Of a DNA stretch of 64,000 nt, positions 25,895-34,081 are shown piece after piece. Every line of letters begins with the position of its first letter. The first letter of the stretch is position 1. The notes below the pieces were generated by a model. It was not told the origin of the DNA. It was given only the letters and a program-made list of their open reading frames with translations, and ran no database searches. This DNA is from Streptomyces sp. R28. GTDB taxonomy: Bacteria > Actinomycetota > Actinomycetes > Streptomycetales > Streptomycetaceae. A program made the position numbers and the translations under genes. Location of the stretch: NCBI RefSeq assembly GCF_041052385.1, contig NZ_CP163439.1, forward strand, positions 9,847,001-9,911,000, written 5' to 3'.

Positions 25895-26368
25895 ATGCCC
25901 CGACGCCTCCAGGAGGAGCCACCCGCGCTCCGCCAGGCGCCGGGCTTTCGACCGCAGCCCCTCGACCTTCGCCGACGTCGCGTCAAGGCCCACCTCCACC
26001 GCGATCTCCTTGGCCCGAAGCGGTCCGTGCCCCGTGGCTCGCTGCTGTTCCAGCACGCCCAGAATGCGCTGATAGTCCGGCGCCAGAACCGTCATCGGCA
26101 GCCCTTCCCGCCAGGGCGGCACCGTCGAGCCCGGCACCGGCACGAGCGACAGCACCGCTTTCTCCTCGGCCTCGGTCCCGGCGCTGGTCTCGGCAGCCGA
26201 GGCTGCCACGGCCTCGACCACCTCTTCCCGCGCGATCACCCGCCGGTCCAGCTCGATCTCGGCGGCCTCCAACACCTCAGCCAACCGGGCGACTTCCTCC
26301 CGTAGTCCTTCCACCCGCCCACGGGCCGCTGTCTCCCGCTCCTCCAGCATTCCCAGCACCGACGCCAT
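25772..26368 (-). CDS. Coiled-coil/winged-helix protein, 3'-truncated
   Basis: A 198-aa frame from ATG 26368. The N-terminal coiled coil (ERETAARGRVEGLREEVARL, LDRRVIAREEVVEAVA) is followed by an acidic linker and a winged-helix-like domain (LAPDYQRILGVLEQQRATGH, GLDATSAKVEGLRSKARRLA, ERGWLLL). The last about 45 residues lie antisense to the IS5 transposase and look foreign, so the insertion probably replaced the native end. A related N-terminal fragment is at 19058. The family recurs near Streptomyces IS elements in my experience; function unknown. Confidence 0.55.
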   Translation of the reverse strand: MASVLGMLEERETAARGRVEGLREEVARLAEVLEAAEIELDRRVIAREEVVEAVAASAAETSAGTEAEEKAVLSLVPVPGSTVPPWREGLPMTVLAPDYQRILGVLEQQRATGHGPLRAKEIAVEVGLDATSAKVEGLRSKARRLAERGWLLLEASGHSVPVGGPRPRQTPAHPRDHRRPDHRFAGGGQGLVVPGQAA

Positions 26369-26724
26369 CGCGCACCCCTCGCTCACGGAGCGGAAACAAG
26401 ACGCCGGATGCCTCTCTCATTCCGAGCTACACCATGCCTGACCAGCAGAAATCAACGGATCACGTTCGGTTGAGATACGGCTTCTCATCGCGGCCCACTC
26501 GGTCAGGTAGTTCGGACGGATCTCCGCAACATGCACGCAGCACGCTCACGAAGCTCGGGCGGATAAGGAACGGACCTTCCTCGTGGGCCGGCCAGCGGCC
26601 CGATCCGCCCACGTATTCGATCGCCTGGCGGGACGCCGTGTCGTGCGGGGCACGCGACGAGCTGACGGGACTGCGACGACACGCACCGGGGGACGTGACA
26701 CTGCGGTTGCCGTACGCCGACCGG

Positions 26725-26910
26725 CGAAGGTGCTGCCGCCCTGACCTTGGTGCCGTTGGTGGTGCCTTTGGTGGTGCCGTTGTTGTCGGCGTCGAGGCAC
26801 TTGTTGCCGTAGACGACGAGTTCGCCGGTGAACGTCTGGTTGCGTCCGCGGGAGCAGTCCCAGATCGGTGCCTGGGTGGCGTTGATGCAGGTGTTCTTCT
26901 CGATGTCCGC
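26725..26910 (-). pseudogene. Ricin-type (QxW) lectin domain fragment
   Basis: The minus strand reads CINATQAPIWDCSRGRNQTF, then TGELVVYGNKCLDADNNGTT and KGTTNGTKV. These are beta-trefoil repeats with I-W-D-C and N-Q-T/W motifs and the C-L-D-A/V turn found in ricin-B carbohydrate-binding modules of secreted Streptomyces glycosidases. No catalytic domain or signal peptide is adjacent. Confidence 0.55.
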
Positions 26911-26969
26911 ACAGCGGCCCGAGGCGTGCCGGCCTGCCTGGCAACCACCCCCAAGTCCTGGCGTGAGCA

Positions 26970-27404
26970 GATCGCTTACGGCGCCTCGACATGTCCCCCG
27001 GCTGCCGGGCCGCCGTGCGTACCGGACTGCCCCACGCCACCGTGGTAGTCGACCACTTCCACGTCGTCCAGCTGGCGAACAAGATGCTCAACCTGGTGCG
27101 CCGCCGCACCACCGCCACCCTGCGCGGCAGGCACGGACGGGCCGGCGACCCGGAATGGAAGGACCGGCGCCGCCTGCTGCGGAACCGCGAAGACCTCACC
27201 GACACCCAGTTGAGCACGATGTGGAACCAGCCCATCGGCACCGTCGACATCGGCATGACGCTGCTGACCGCGTGCATCGCCAAGGAGAAACTGCGCGACC
27301 TGCTCGCATGTGCCCGCATCACCGACCGGCACCCCGCCAACCAACGCCTACGCACACGTTGCGTCACCACCCGCCGAGCCCGAGGCCACCTCCACCCCGC
27401 CTGA
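26970..27404 (+). pseudogene. ISL3-family transposase fragment
   Basis: Reads SWREQIAYGA, then after a frame change MSPGCRAAVRTGLPHATVVV, DHFHVVQLANKMLNLVRRRT, RRLLRNREDLTDTQ and TLLTACIAKEKLRDLLA. This is the central ISL3 transposase core with the DHFHV motif. The N-terminal zinc finger/HTH and C-terminal Glu region are missing. Confidence 0.75.
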
Positions 27405-27538
27405 ATTCGAAGGCTCCGCAAACCTTGCCGCCGGAATTCGTCGTTCGAGGCCCGGCGGAAAGGTATGCGTTTGGGAATCGCTTCGGCGTTCGTCTCTATG
27501 CACGGACGGAGTTCACCGTCGTGTCGCGCGTATTGCGG

Positions 27539-28303
27539 CTAGATGCTTGATCCGCCGCCGGAGTTGTTGCTCCACCAGGCGCTGTAGGCGTTCAGCGAGT
27601 ACCGCTTCTGCACGCCGCTGGTCGAGGTGATCTCGAGGCCGAACTGCATCGTGTCGAAGGTGGTGTTGCGCAGGAGGTTCTGCGACGCGGCCCATCGCCA
27701 GACCGCCGAGGCGTCGATGCCGCCGGTGTTGCTCTGCTGGGCGGGGATGAGCTGCAGGACGTTCCAGCCGGGATCGGCCTGCCAGACCGACGCGTACAGG
27801 ACGCCGCCGATGGTCACGTTGGACGCGATCTGCCTTCCCCAGCCGCCTGCCGTCCCCGACCAGCTGGTGAAGACCATGATCTCGTCCTGGTTGCCGGACG
27901 ACCAGAAGTCACTCGTCCAGTTCCAGTGGTCACTGCCGGCGACGGGAGCCGACGACGTGTTGTACCAGAAGCCCGCCGAGTTCAACTGCGACAGCGGCGT
28001 CTGGGGCCGGACCGAGGTGTTCGGGTAGGTCTTGATCCCGCCGCCGGAGTGGTTGGCATCGACGTACCAGGACTTGATGCTGTCGGCGGTCAGGCACTGC
28101 GCGCCGGGGTTTTCGCCCCAGACGTTGTTGTAGATCGTCCAGGTGCCCTGGGTGTACTGGCCCCACCGGTCGCAGGTGGAGTACACCTGGGCCTGCGCCG
28201 GAGACGCGAAGCTCAGAAACCCGGCGATCACGGCGACGATCAGGGCCAGCCGACCGAACCCGGCCGACTTGCTGCTGACGGATTTGCGGGCTTGCCATCT
28301 CAT
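27539..28303 (-). CDS. Secreted GH12 endoglucanase-like glycosidase
   Basis: A 254-aa protein. The signal peptide has basic MRWQARKSVSSKSAGFGR, hydrophobic LALIVAVIAGFLSFA and cleavage near SPAQAQ. The mature domain matches glycoside hydrolase family 12: CDRWGQYTQGTWTIYNNVWG, the nucleophile Glu in NQDEIMVFTSWSG (usual Y-E-I-M) and the acid/base Glu in TMQFGLEIT. It would cleave beta-1,4-glucan or xyloglucan outside the cell. ATG 28303 has the RBS GGAGGGA. No cellulose-binding module follows. Palindromic sites at 28691-28844 are candidate operators. Confidence 0.85.
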   Translation of the reverse strand: MRWQARKSVSSKSAGFGRLALIVAVIAGFLSFASPAQAQVYSTCDRWGQYTQGTWTIYNNVWGENPGAQCLTADSIKSWYVDANHSGGGIKTYPNTSVRPQTPLSQLNSAGFWYNTSSAPVAGSDHWNWTSDFWSSGNQDEIMVFTSWSGTAGGWGRQIASNVTIGGVLYASVWQADPGWNVLQLIPAQQSNTGGIDASAVWRWAASQNLLRNTTFDTMQFGLEITSTSGVQKRYSLNAYSAWWSNNSGGGSSI

Positions 28304-28690
28304 GTGTCCCTCCAAGGACGGCGATGGGTTTTTCCGGCCCCCCCCCGGTCTGGTGGCGGACTCTGGCACCGCGAGGTGTCGCTCGCCGGCGAGTCCGGCT
28401 CGGGACGGCGCGACCCAGCCCCGTCCGAGGTGCTTGCGCAGTTGGCCGACCGATCGGCTTGACGGCCGGCCCTGGGCGAAGTGGCTCCTTCCCCTGCTTG
28501 CAGTCGGAGTCCCCGCCGAAAGCGAGGCGGCCCGAGAAGGTCGATCAGCTGACGTGTTGACGCCTTCGCTTCCGTTCGCATGCGGTGCTGCTCGCGATGG
28601 CGGGTGGCTCATGTCGTCGAGGTGGCGCACTCAAGAACTGCGGGAACGGAGCTCGTCCCCTTGCTTTCAAGACCGGGCTTGCTAGACGCA

Positions 28691-28844
28691 GGTGCGAAGC
28701 GTCGAAGCGTCGAAGCGCTTGCGTCTGCGTGGACAGTAATGACGGGGTATCTGAACAGCAAGGCTCTGCGCAGGAAGACACATTTCTTTCACTGTCGGAC
28801 GTCACTGTCGAAGCGCGCGAACGGAGTTGTCGAAGCGCTTCGAC
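28691..28844. promoter_or_regulatory. Cluster of CGAAGC half-sites with a 16-bp palindrome
   Basis: A perfect palindrome GTCGAAGCGCTTCGAC lies at 28829-28844. A second site GTCGAAGCGCTTGCG (28709-28723) follows two extra GCGTCGAAGC copies, and GTCGAAGCGCGC occurs at 28807. A central CG between arms GAAG/CTTC is the LacI-family operator type used for sugar-utilisation genes in Streptomyces. The cluster lies 400-540 bp upstream of the GH12 start in an otherwise gene-free region (28304-28862). Confidence 0.45.
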
Positions 28845-28862
28845 GATCCTCGGCCGCGCCCG

Positions 28863-29140
28863 TCACCTGTCCTTGAACGGAACCGCTACTGGCTTTGGTG
28901 GATGTGGCGGAGGGTGCCTGCCGGGCAGGTGCCGATGTGACGGGTGCGGAACTTCGGGAAAACTCAGACGGCGGGCGATGGCCGCCACTGGCTCATCCGT
29001 GTGCGCCGGCAGCCGCTGCACCTCCAACGCGACACGGGCATCGATCACATGCTTCACCCGCTGTCCGGTGGCAGCCATGCACGCACGGGTCAGGGTCTCG
29101 ACCGTGTAACCCAGACGGTGCGCGTGCCACCGGTCGTCCC
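28863..29140 (-). pseudogene. AraC-family regulator, C-terminal fragment
   Basis: Reads HRLGYTVETLTRACMAATGQ, RVKHVIDARVALEVQRLPAH and DEPVAAIARRLSFPEVPH, the two HTH units of an AraC protein. The frame then shifts and the family's R-H-T-G-x-x-P end is lost. The sensor domain is also missing. Confidence 0.6.
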
Positions 29141-29504
29141 CGGCCGCACATACCGCTGCACCTGTGCAGATCACCATCATCGGCGCCCGGTACTGGCCCG
29201 GGCATCGCCACACGGGCCCCGGTGGGCGGGCACACAGTGACCGTCACCGCCAAGGATCCCGCCAAAGCCGTGCGACTCGCCTGGTCAACGCGGCCTTCAA
29301 ACGCTGCCTGGAGATCTGCGGCGGCGGCACGGCCGCGGGCTCGGCCTCGGAGGTCCGGACCGGCAACGGTGCCAACAACCAGCAGTCGCCCGCGCACAAG
29401 CGTCCGACAGCGCCGTACGGCAGTTGCACCGCCAGGACGACCACCTGGCCCACGCGCAGCCGCCGACCAGCCGAGCGACTGCGCCGCCCCGGAAGTCGCC
29501 AGCC

Positions 29505-29660
29505 TCACCAGGGAAGCCGCTCCGGAAGCCGCTCGCCTCCACCCGCCCGCCGTCCGATCCGGCGGGCAAGGACCACCGCCCCGTCCCGCAGGCCGGGCTC
29601 CAGGCTGCGCCCCCGTACGGTCACGAGCATCAGCCACATGCCGAGCACCTGCTTCACCCC
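29505..29660 (-). pseudogene. Possible S26 signal-peptidase-like fragment
   Basis: The minus frame reads WLMLVTVRGRSLEPGLRDGA then VVLARRIGRRA. It resembles the serine box (G-R-S-M-x-P-T/G-L-x-x-G-D) of S26 peptidases, here with Leu instead of Met. The following lysine box is not found. The rest of 29141-29889 has no convincing gene. Confidence 0.35.
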
Positions 29661-29889
29661 GCGACCTCCTGCTCCCGGCCCGGCTCGCCCCGCTGAACCC
29701 CCGCCACCTCCCGCTCCGGCCCCGGCGAGACCTCCCAGAACCCCGCCGCCTGCCCCCGGTACAGCTGGGCGTACCGCCCGAGGGAACCTCATCGGCTCCT
29801 CATGGGGTCTCCCGCACCGCACCCCCGTCGAGGAGCAGCGGTGCAGCCCTACGGCACTGAATCGACCCCCGATGCGGCCTCGCCATCGA

Positions 29890-30011
29890 TGACTTCGATC
29901 GAGGCGTTCGCGAAGACCTGCGGCGCCAAGTTCCCCAAGGCCGTCGCGAAGATCACCGACGACCGGGACGAACTCCTCGCGTTCTACGACTTCCCGGCCG
30001 AGCATGCCTGA
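29890..30011 (+). pseudogene. IS256-type transposase fragment
   Basis: AFAKTCGAKFPKAVAKITDD, then RDELLAFYDFPAEHA, nearly the same as AFAKQYGAKFPKAVKKIVED and DELLAFYDFPAEHW in the transposase at 9431-10684. About 40 codons survive; the region to 30198 is otherwise empty. Confidence 0.75.
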
Positions 30012-30198
30012 CTGGTCGAGTGTCTGGCCAAGGCGCACCTGGTAGACGCCCGGACTCACCTCGTCGGACTGCGCGACGACAGCCGATGCCAACGCGGCAG
30101 GCCACTCCCGAGGCGCAGCCCGTCCCCTTGCGGGTACCGCATGAGGTCGTCGTGCCGTGACGATCAGTCAGCATCGCCCGGCGGCGGACACCACGAGT

Positions 30199-30894
30199 TC
30201 AAGCTGAGTAGACACCGTGGGCGCGAGCAATAGCCTGCGCGAGCTGGTGCCCCAGGCCCGCTGCGGATGCGGGGTTTTGGCCGGTGACGAGGCGCCCGTC
30301 GGTGACGACGTGTGGAGTGCGTCCCGGACTGCTGGAGTAGACAGCTCCGTGGGCCACAAGCGCGTGCTGCAGGGAGAAGGGGACGATCCCGTCGAAGCCG
30401 CGTTCCATTTCGCCCTCATGTGAGAACGAGGTGAGCTCTTTTCCTGAGACGAGATGGCTTCCGTCGGTGAGTTTGAGGTTCACCAGCGCGGCTTGCCCGT
30501 GGCAGATCGCCGACACTACTCCGCCGCCCTCGTAGATGGTGCGGGTGATGGTTGCCAGGTCGTTGTCCGAGGGAAAGTCCCACATGGCTCCGTGGCCACC
30601 CACGAAGTAGATTGCTGCATACTTTTCCGGAATGACGCGATGAGGACCGAGCGGGTTCTCAAGTTTCTTGCGCACCTTGGCTTCTGCGAGAAATTTCGCC
30701 TGGTCTGGATTTTCCTCGTCGCGCCCGATCATCTTCGACTCCTGGCCGCTGACGGTCATAACGTCTATTTCGACTCCGCCTTCTTCCAGGATTCTCCATG
30801 GTTCCACGGTCTCGCCGAGGTGAAATCCGGTGGGCAGTCCGCTCGCTCCCATCACCGTGCAGCTGGTCAGGACGAACAGTGCTCTTCTGGTCAT
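30199..30894 (-). CDS. DJ-1/PfpI-family protein (Hsp31-like)
   Basis: A 231-aa class I glutamine-amidotransferase-like protein. The nucleophile elbow is VSAICHGQAALVNLKL, and VGGHGAMWDFPSDNDLA is the Hsp31/YhbO-type active-site segment. ILEEGGVEIDVMTVSG contributes the conserved Glu region. Relatives are glyoxalase III/deglycase or chaperone proteins acting on reactive carbonyls. The ATG at 30894 lies 21 bp after the stop of the LysR gene upstream, so the two are likely co-transcribed. Base composition is lower in GC than the neighbours. It is one of four DJ-1 homologues within 6 kb. Confidence 0.85.
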   Translation of the reverse strand: MTRRALFVLTSCTVMGASGLPTGFHLGETVEPWRILEEGGVEIDVMTVSGQESKMIGRDEENPDQAKFLAEAKVRKKLENPLGPHRVIPEKYAAIYFVGGHGAMWDFPSDNDLATITRTIYEGGGVVSAICHGQAALVNLKLTDGSHLVSGKELTSFSHEGEMERGFDGIVPFSLQHALVAHGAVYSSSPGRTPHVVTDGRLVTGQNPASAAGLGHQLAQAIARAHGVYSA

Positions 30895-30914
30895 GTCGGT
30901 TGCCTTCCCGTGGA

Positions 30915-31808
30915 TTACCACGCTTTTGCCGCGGTGAGGAGGTGGTCGTGGAACTTGGCGATGGACGGATCATTGAGGGTTCCGGAACGCGTGGCCAGGT
31001 AGAAGGTTGTGATGGGTGGTATTTCGGGTTCCATCAGCACGACCAGGTTGTCACGGGAAATCTCTTCCGTGCACAGAAAGGACGGAAGTACGGCGATTCC
31101 TACTGAGGCGACAACTGCAGACTTGACGGCGCGCATGTCGGAAACGACGAGGGCCGGCCGTGCAGGGGGAGGCGATTCAAACACCGTCTGCCAGTAGTGG
31201 CGAGTGATGGGTTCGGATTCCCCGTTCGTCACCATGGGGAGCTTTTTCAGCGCTCGTTCGCCGTCGACCTCCAGGATTCCTGGGGGCAGTTCGTCGGCCA
31301 TCTCCCGGGATGCGACCAGGACGAGGTCCTCATCATTGAGCGGTGTGCTGTCGATGCCGCGGCACCTGGGCTGAATGGAGGATATTGCCATGTCCACGGT
31401 GCTGGCCTTGAGGTCTTCCAGCAGGTTGCTCGACGTGTCGAGGCTGATGTCGATGTCCATGCCGTCGGCCGTGAGCTGCGCGAGTGAGGGCAGGACCCGT
31501 TCTGACATGAGTGCCGCGGGTCCGCCCAGCCTGAGGGGCCTGTCGGCGAGTGTGGTGCCGAGCCGCCGTGAAAGGGTCTGGTTGAGGTCGCTGATGGCTT
31601 GCTTGGTCTCGCTGGCCAGGATCTGGCCTTCTTCGGTCGGGTCCGCCCCTTGCGGAGTGCGGTCGAATAACTCCTGCCCCAGGGCCTTCTCGAGACTCCT
31701 GATCTGCTGGGTCACTGCGGGCTGTGTTATCCCGAGTCTGTTCGCCGCCTTGGTGAAGGATCCGCATTCGTAGACCGCTATAAATGTCTGAATCCACCCC
31801 AGTTGCAT
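30915..31808 (-). CDS. LysR-family regulator with a TTA codon
   Basis: A 297-aa LysR-type regulator. The N-terminal HTH is FIAVYECGSFTKAANRLGIT then QPAVTQQIRSLEKALG, followed by the effector-binding domain (RLGGPAALMSERVLPSLAQL; AVVASVGIAVLPSFL). ATG 31808 (MQLGWIQTF) follows GGGGAAGGG, so the longer upstream frame is rejected. Leu47 in GQELFDR is encoded by TTA (complement of 31668-31670), the rarest Streptomyces codon, read by the bldA tRNA. Expression may therefore depend on development. It precedes a DJ-1 gene in the same direction and probably controls the surrounding island. Confidence 0.9.
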   Translation of the reverse strand: MQLGWIQTFIAVYECGSFTKAANRLGITQPAVTQQIRSLEKALGQELFDRTPQGADPTEEGQILASETKQAISDLNQTLSRRLGTTLADRPLRLGGPAALMSERVLPSLAQLTADGMDIDISLDTSSNLLEDLKASTVDMAISSIQPRCRGIDSTPLNDEDLVLVASREMADELPPGILEVDGERALKKLPMVTNGESEPITRHYWQTVFESPPPARPALVVSDMRAVKSAVVASVGIAVLPSFLCTEEISRDNLVVLMEPEIPPITTFYLATRSGTLNDPSIAKFHDHLLTAAKAW

Positions 31809-31951
31809 ATACCCTTCCCCCGTACATTTGACAAAGCCGGGGTACATGCAATTTGCTGTGCTGTCTACCCCGTTGAAGGTAACTGTATCGAACATGGTTC
31901 CGGGGGTCTATCGATCCTTGGTTTGATGCCGTCAAAGTGATGGTAAAAAAG

Positions 31952-32003
31952 ACCGGCGGGTGGTTCCATCCGGCCGTCACGTCGGATAGAACCACCCGCC
32001 GGT
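31952..32003 (-). terminator. Rho-independent terminator of the DJ-1/HAD/cupin operon
   Basis: A perfect 15-bp stem (ACCGGCGGGTGGTTC / GAACCACCCGCCGGT) is followed on the minus strand by TCTTTTTTACC, a proper U-tract. It lies 6 bp after the stop of the 32009 gene and separates that operon from the LysR unit. This is a rare textbook terminator for such GC-rich DNA. Confidence 0.95.
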
Positions 32004-32008
32004 GGCTG

Positions 32009-32671
32009 TCAGGCCAGTTCAGCGATGACCAATTCGGCCACCTTCGCGGCGCTGGCGGGGTTCTGCCCTGTCACAAGCCGGTTGTCGGCAACCGCGAACT
32101 GCTGAAAATTATCACTCTTTGTGAACTTGGCGCCCTTTGCGATAAGGGCGGATTCGAGCGCGAAAGGAACGACGTCCGTGAGACCGACGGCGTCCTCTTC
32201 CTCATTGGTGAAGGCCGACACCTGCTTTCCCTCGACGAGGGGTGTTCCGTCGGTGAGGGTGACGTTGACCAGTCCGGCCGGACCGTGGCAGACGCCGGCG
32301 ACGACGCCGCCCTGCTCGTAGATGCGGGCCGCGAGCTGAGCAAGTGCGGTCGCGTCGGGGAAGTCCCACATCGTGCCGTGGCCGCCGGCGTAGAAGATCG
32401 CGTCGTAGTCGGCCGGGTCGAGGGTGTCGGCGGTGGGGGTGTCGGCGAGCTGTTGCTCATGGGAGGCGAGGAAGGCCTCGGTGACGGTGTCGCCGTCCTT
32501 GACCCCGTCGCGGGGGGAGTTGCCGCCGGTCACGGAGACGAATGCGATGTCCCATCCGTGGGAGCGGAAGACCTCTGCGGGGTGGGCCACTTCGGGTACG
32601 TAGAAGCCGGTGTTGCGGCCGGTGTCGCCGAGCTGGCCGTGGGAGGTGAGGGCGAACAGTACCTTCGGCAT
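32009..32671 (-). CDS. DJ-1/PfpI-family type 1 glutamine amidotransferase
   Basis: A 220-aa protein. The nucleophile Cys lies in GVVAGVCHGPAGLVNVTL, with YAGGHGTMWDFPDATAL, the early FYVPEVAHPAEVFRSHGWDI and the C-terminal NRLVTGQNPASAAKVAELVI. This is the Hsp31-like/intracellular-protease-related branch of the DJ-1 superfamily, similar in layout to the 30199 protein, so the two are probable paralogues. It is the last gene of the leftward run cupin-DJ-1-HAD-DJ-1 and is followed by a strong terminator. A role in handling dicarbonyls or covalently modified thiols is a family-based inference. Confidence 0.9.
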   Translation of the reverse strand: MPKVLFALTSHGQLGDTGRNTGFYVPEVAHPAEVFRSHGWDIAFVSVTGGNSPRDGVKDGDTVTEAFLASHEQQLADTPTADTLDPADYDAIFYAGGHGTMWDFPDATALAQLAARIYEQGGVVAGVCHGPAGLVNVTLTDGTPLVEGKQVSAFTNEEEDAVGLTDVVPFALESALIAKGAKFTKSDNFQQFAVADNRLVTGQNPASAAKVAELVIAELA

Positions 32672-32704
32672 CGTGGTGTCGTCCTTGCCTTGTGGGTGCG
32701 GTGA

Positions 32705-33436
32705 TCAGGCGGTGAGCTGGGTGAGTTCGGGCAGGTAGATGCGTCGTTGCTTGCGTGTGATGGCCCGGTCGATGTGGTCGGGTGTGTGGTATCCCCACCA
32801 GGCCCACAGCGAGTTGGCTCCTGTGTCGCGCACGGCGAGCGCGTTGGTGATGTGGTCGTCGATGAAGGTCACCGCCGAGGCCGGCAGCCCGTCGCCTTCG
32901 GCAAGCTGCTGAACGGCGGTGCGTTTGTCGGAGCACTCGCCGATGACCTGCGTGACCGTGGCTTCGAGCTGTTGGTGCGCCAGGATGTCCCAGACGCTGG
33001 CTTCGTCCTTGGCCGTCACGATGGAGGTGCCGCGTCCCTGGTGGCGGCGCAGCAGATCGGCTACGCCGGGGTAGAGGGTGTGCATGCCGAGCCACTCGTC
33101 ACGCTGCTGCTCGCGCAGCGTCGTGCGCACTGCCGTTGCGCCGCGGACGAGGCTGCTGAGCCGTTTCGGCGGGATGCGATCGAGGATCGCCTCGTAGTCG
33201 TCCACGGTGCGGATGGATTCGGCGGCGTTGTCGCGCGCGACCATGAAGTCGTCCAGCAGTCGCGCGTAGGTGCGTACCCGCCGGAAGCGTTCCACGAAGG
33301 CGGCCGGCATGGCGGCTGCCAGCTCGGCAATGGGCTTGTCGGCGAGGGCGGCCGGATCGTGGTCGGCGTAGTAGGTGACGACGGCGCATTCGGTGAGGGC
33401 ATCTGCGATGACGCCGTCGAAGTCGAGTATCAGCAC
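32705..33436 (-). CDS. HAD-superfamily hydrolase
   Basis: A 243-aa protein with HAD motif I LILDFDGVIADALTE (the DxD is DFD, with Asp nucleophile), a helical cap, motif II TSIVTAKDEAS and motif IV AVTFIDDHITNALAV. These are signs of a phosphatase or phosphonatase/dehalogenase-like enzyme. It sits 33 bp upstream of the DJ-1 gene at 32671 and downstream of another DJ-1 gene, all leftward. The substrate is unknown. An oddity is a phosphatase among carbonyl-handling proteins, which may hint that the pathway has a phosphorylated intermediate. Confidence 0.85.
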   Translation of the reverse strand: MLILDFDGVIADALTECAVVTYYADHDPAALADKPIAELAAAMPAAFVERFRRVRTYARLLDDFMVARDNAAESIRTVDDYEAILDRIPPKRLSSLVRGATAVRTTLREQQRDEWLGMHTLYPGVADLLRRHQGRGTSIVTAKDEASVWDILAHQQLEATVTQVIGECSDKRTAVQQLAEGDGLPASAVTFIDDHITNALAVRDTGANSLWAWWGYHTPDHIDRAITRKQRRIYLPELTQLTA

Positions 33437-33525
33437 GAGAAGACTCTCCGTTGGGGCCGCGAGGGGCGGGTGTCAGACCGGGGGGTAGGCGCCCGCCCCT
33501 CGCGTGTCAAAGCGGGCCGTGCAGG

Positions 33526-34071
33526 TCAGGCGGCTACGGCCTGGTTCTTTGCGACGGTCTCGAAGACCTGTTGCATGAAGCGGCCCACGTAGGCGTAGTA
33601 CGAGCAGGTGATGATGTTGCCGTCCACGATGACGTCGGAGTCCACGACGTCTGCCCCGGCGTTGATGACGTCGTCGCGCAGGCCGATGTAGGCGCAGGCG
33701 CGGCGGCCCTTGAGGACGCCGGCACTGACCATGATCCAGGGGCCGTGGCACAAGCCCGCCACGACCTTCTCGGCCGCATCCATCGCCCTCACGAAATCCA
33801 GCACGTTCGCGTCCTGGCGCACGCGGTCCGGCGCCTCGTGACCACCGGTGAGGATCACGGCGTCGTAGTTGGCGGCGTCCAGCTGGTCGAAGGAAGTCAG
33901 CGGCCGGGCGGTCTTGTCCATCGGCAGCGGTATGCCGTACTTGCCCGTGACGTCGGCACCGTTCTTCGTGGCGATGTCGACGTTCCAGCCCTCCTCGATC
34001 AGCCGGTAGTAGGTGTAGACGACGTCGTGGTCCTGGAATCCGGGACCGGTGATGATGACTGCGCTGGGCAT
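33526..34071 (-). CDS. DJ-1/PfpI-family protein (YhbO/PfpI type)
   Basis: A 181-aa protein beginning MPSAVIITGPGFQDHDVVYT. The nucleophile elbow is VVAGLCHGPWIMVSAGVLKG, and DAVILTGGHEAPDRVRQD holds the conserved region before it. The size is that of compact PfpI/YhbO proteins, relatives of which repair glycated nucleophiles or act as glyoxalases. ATG 34071 is chosen; the extension to 34179 is shadow sequence overlapping the cupin gene. It lies 10 bp after the cupin stop and is thus in the same operon. Confidence 0.9.
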   Translation of the reverse strand: MPSAVIITGPGFQDHDVVYTYYRLIEEGWNVDIATKNGADVTGKYGIPLPMDKTARPLTSFDQLDAANYDAVILTGGHEAPDRVRQDANVLDFVRAMDAAEKVVAGLCHGPWIMVSAGVLKGRRACAYIGLRDDVINAGADVVDSDVIVDGNIITCSYYAYVGRFMQQVFETVAKNQAVAA

Positions 34072-34081
34072 GCGGTTCTCC

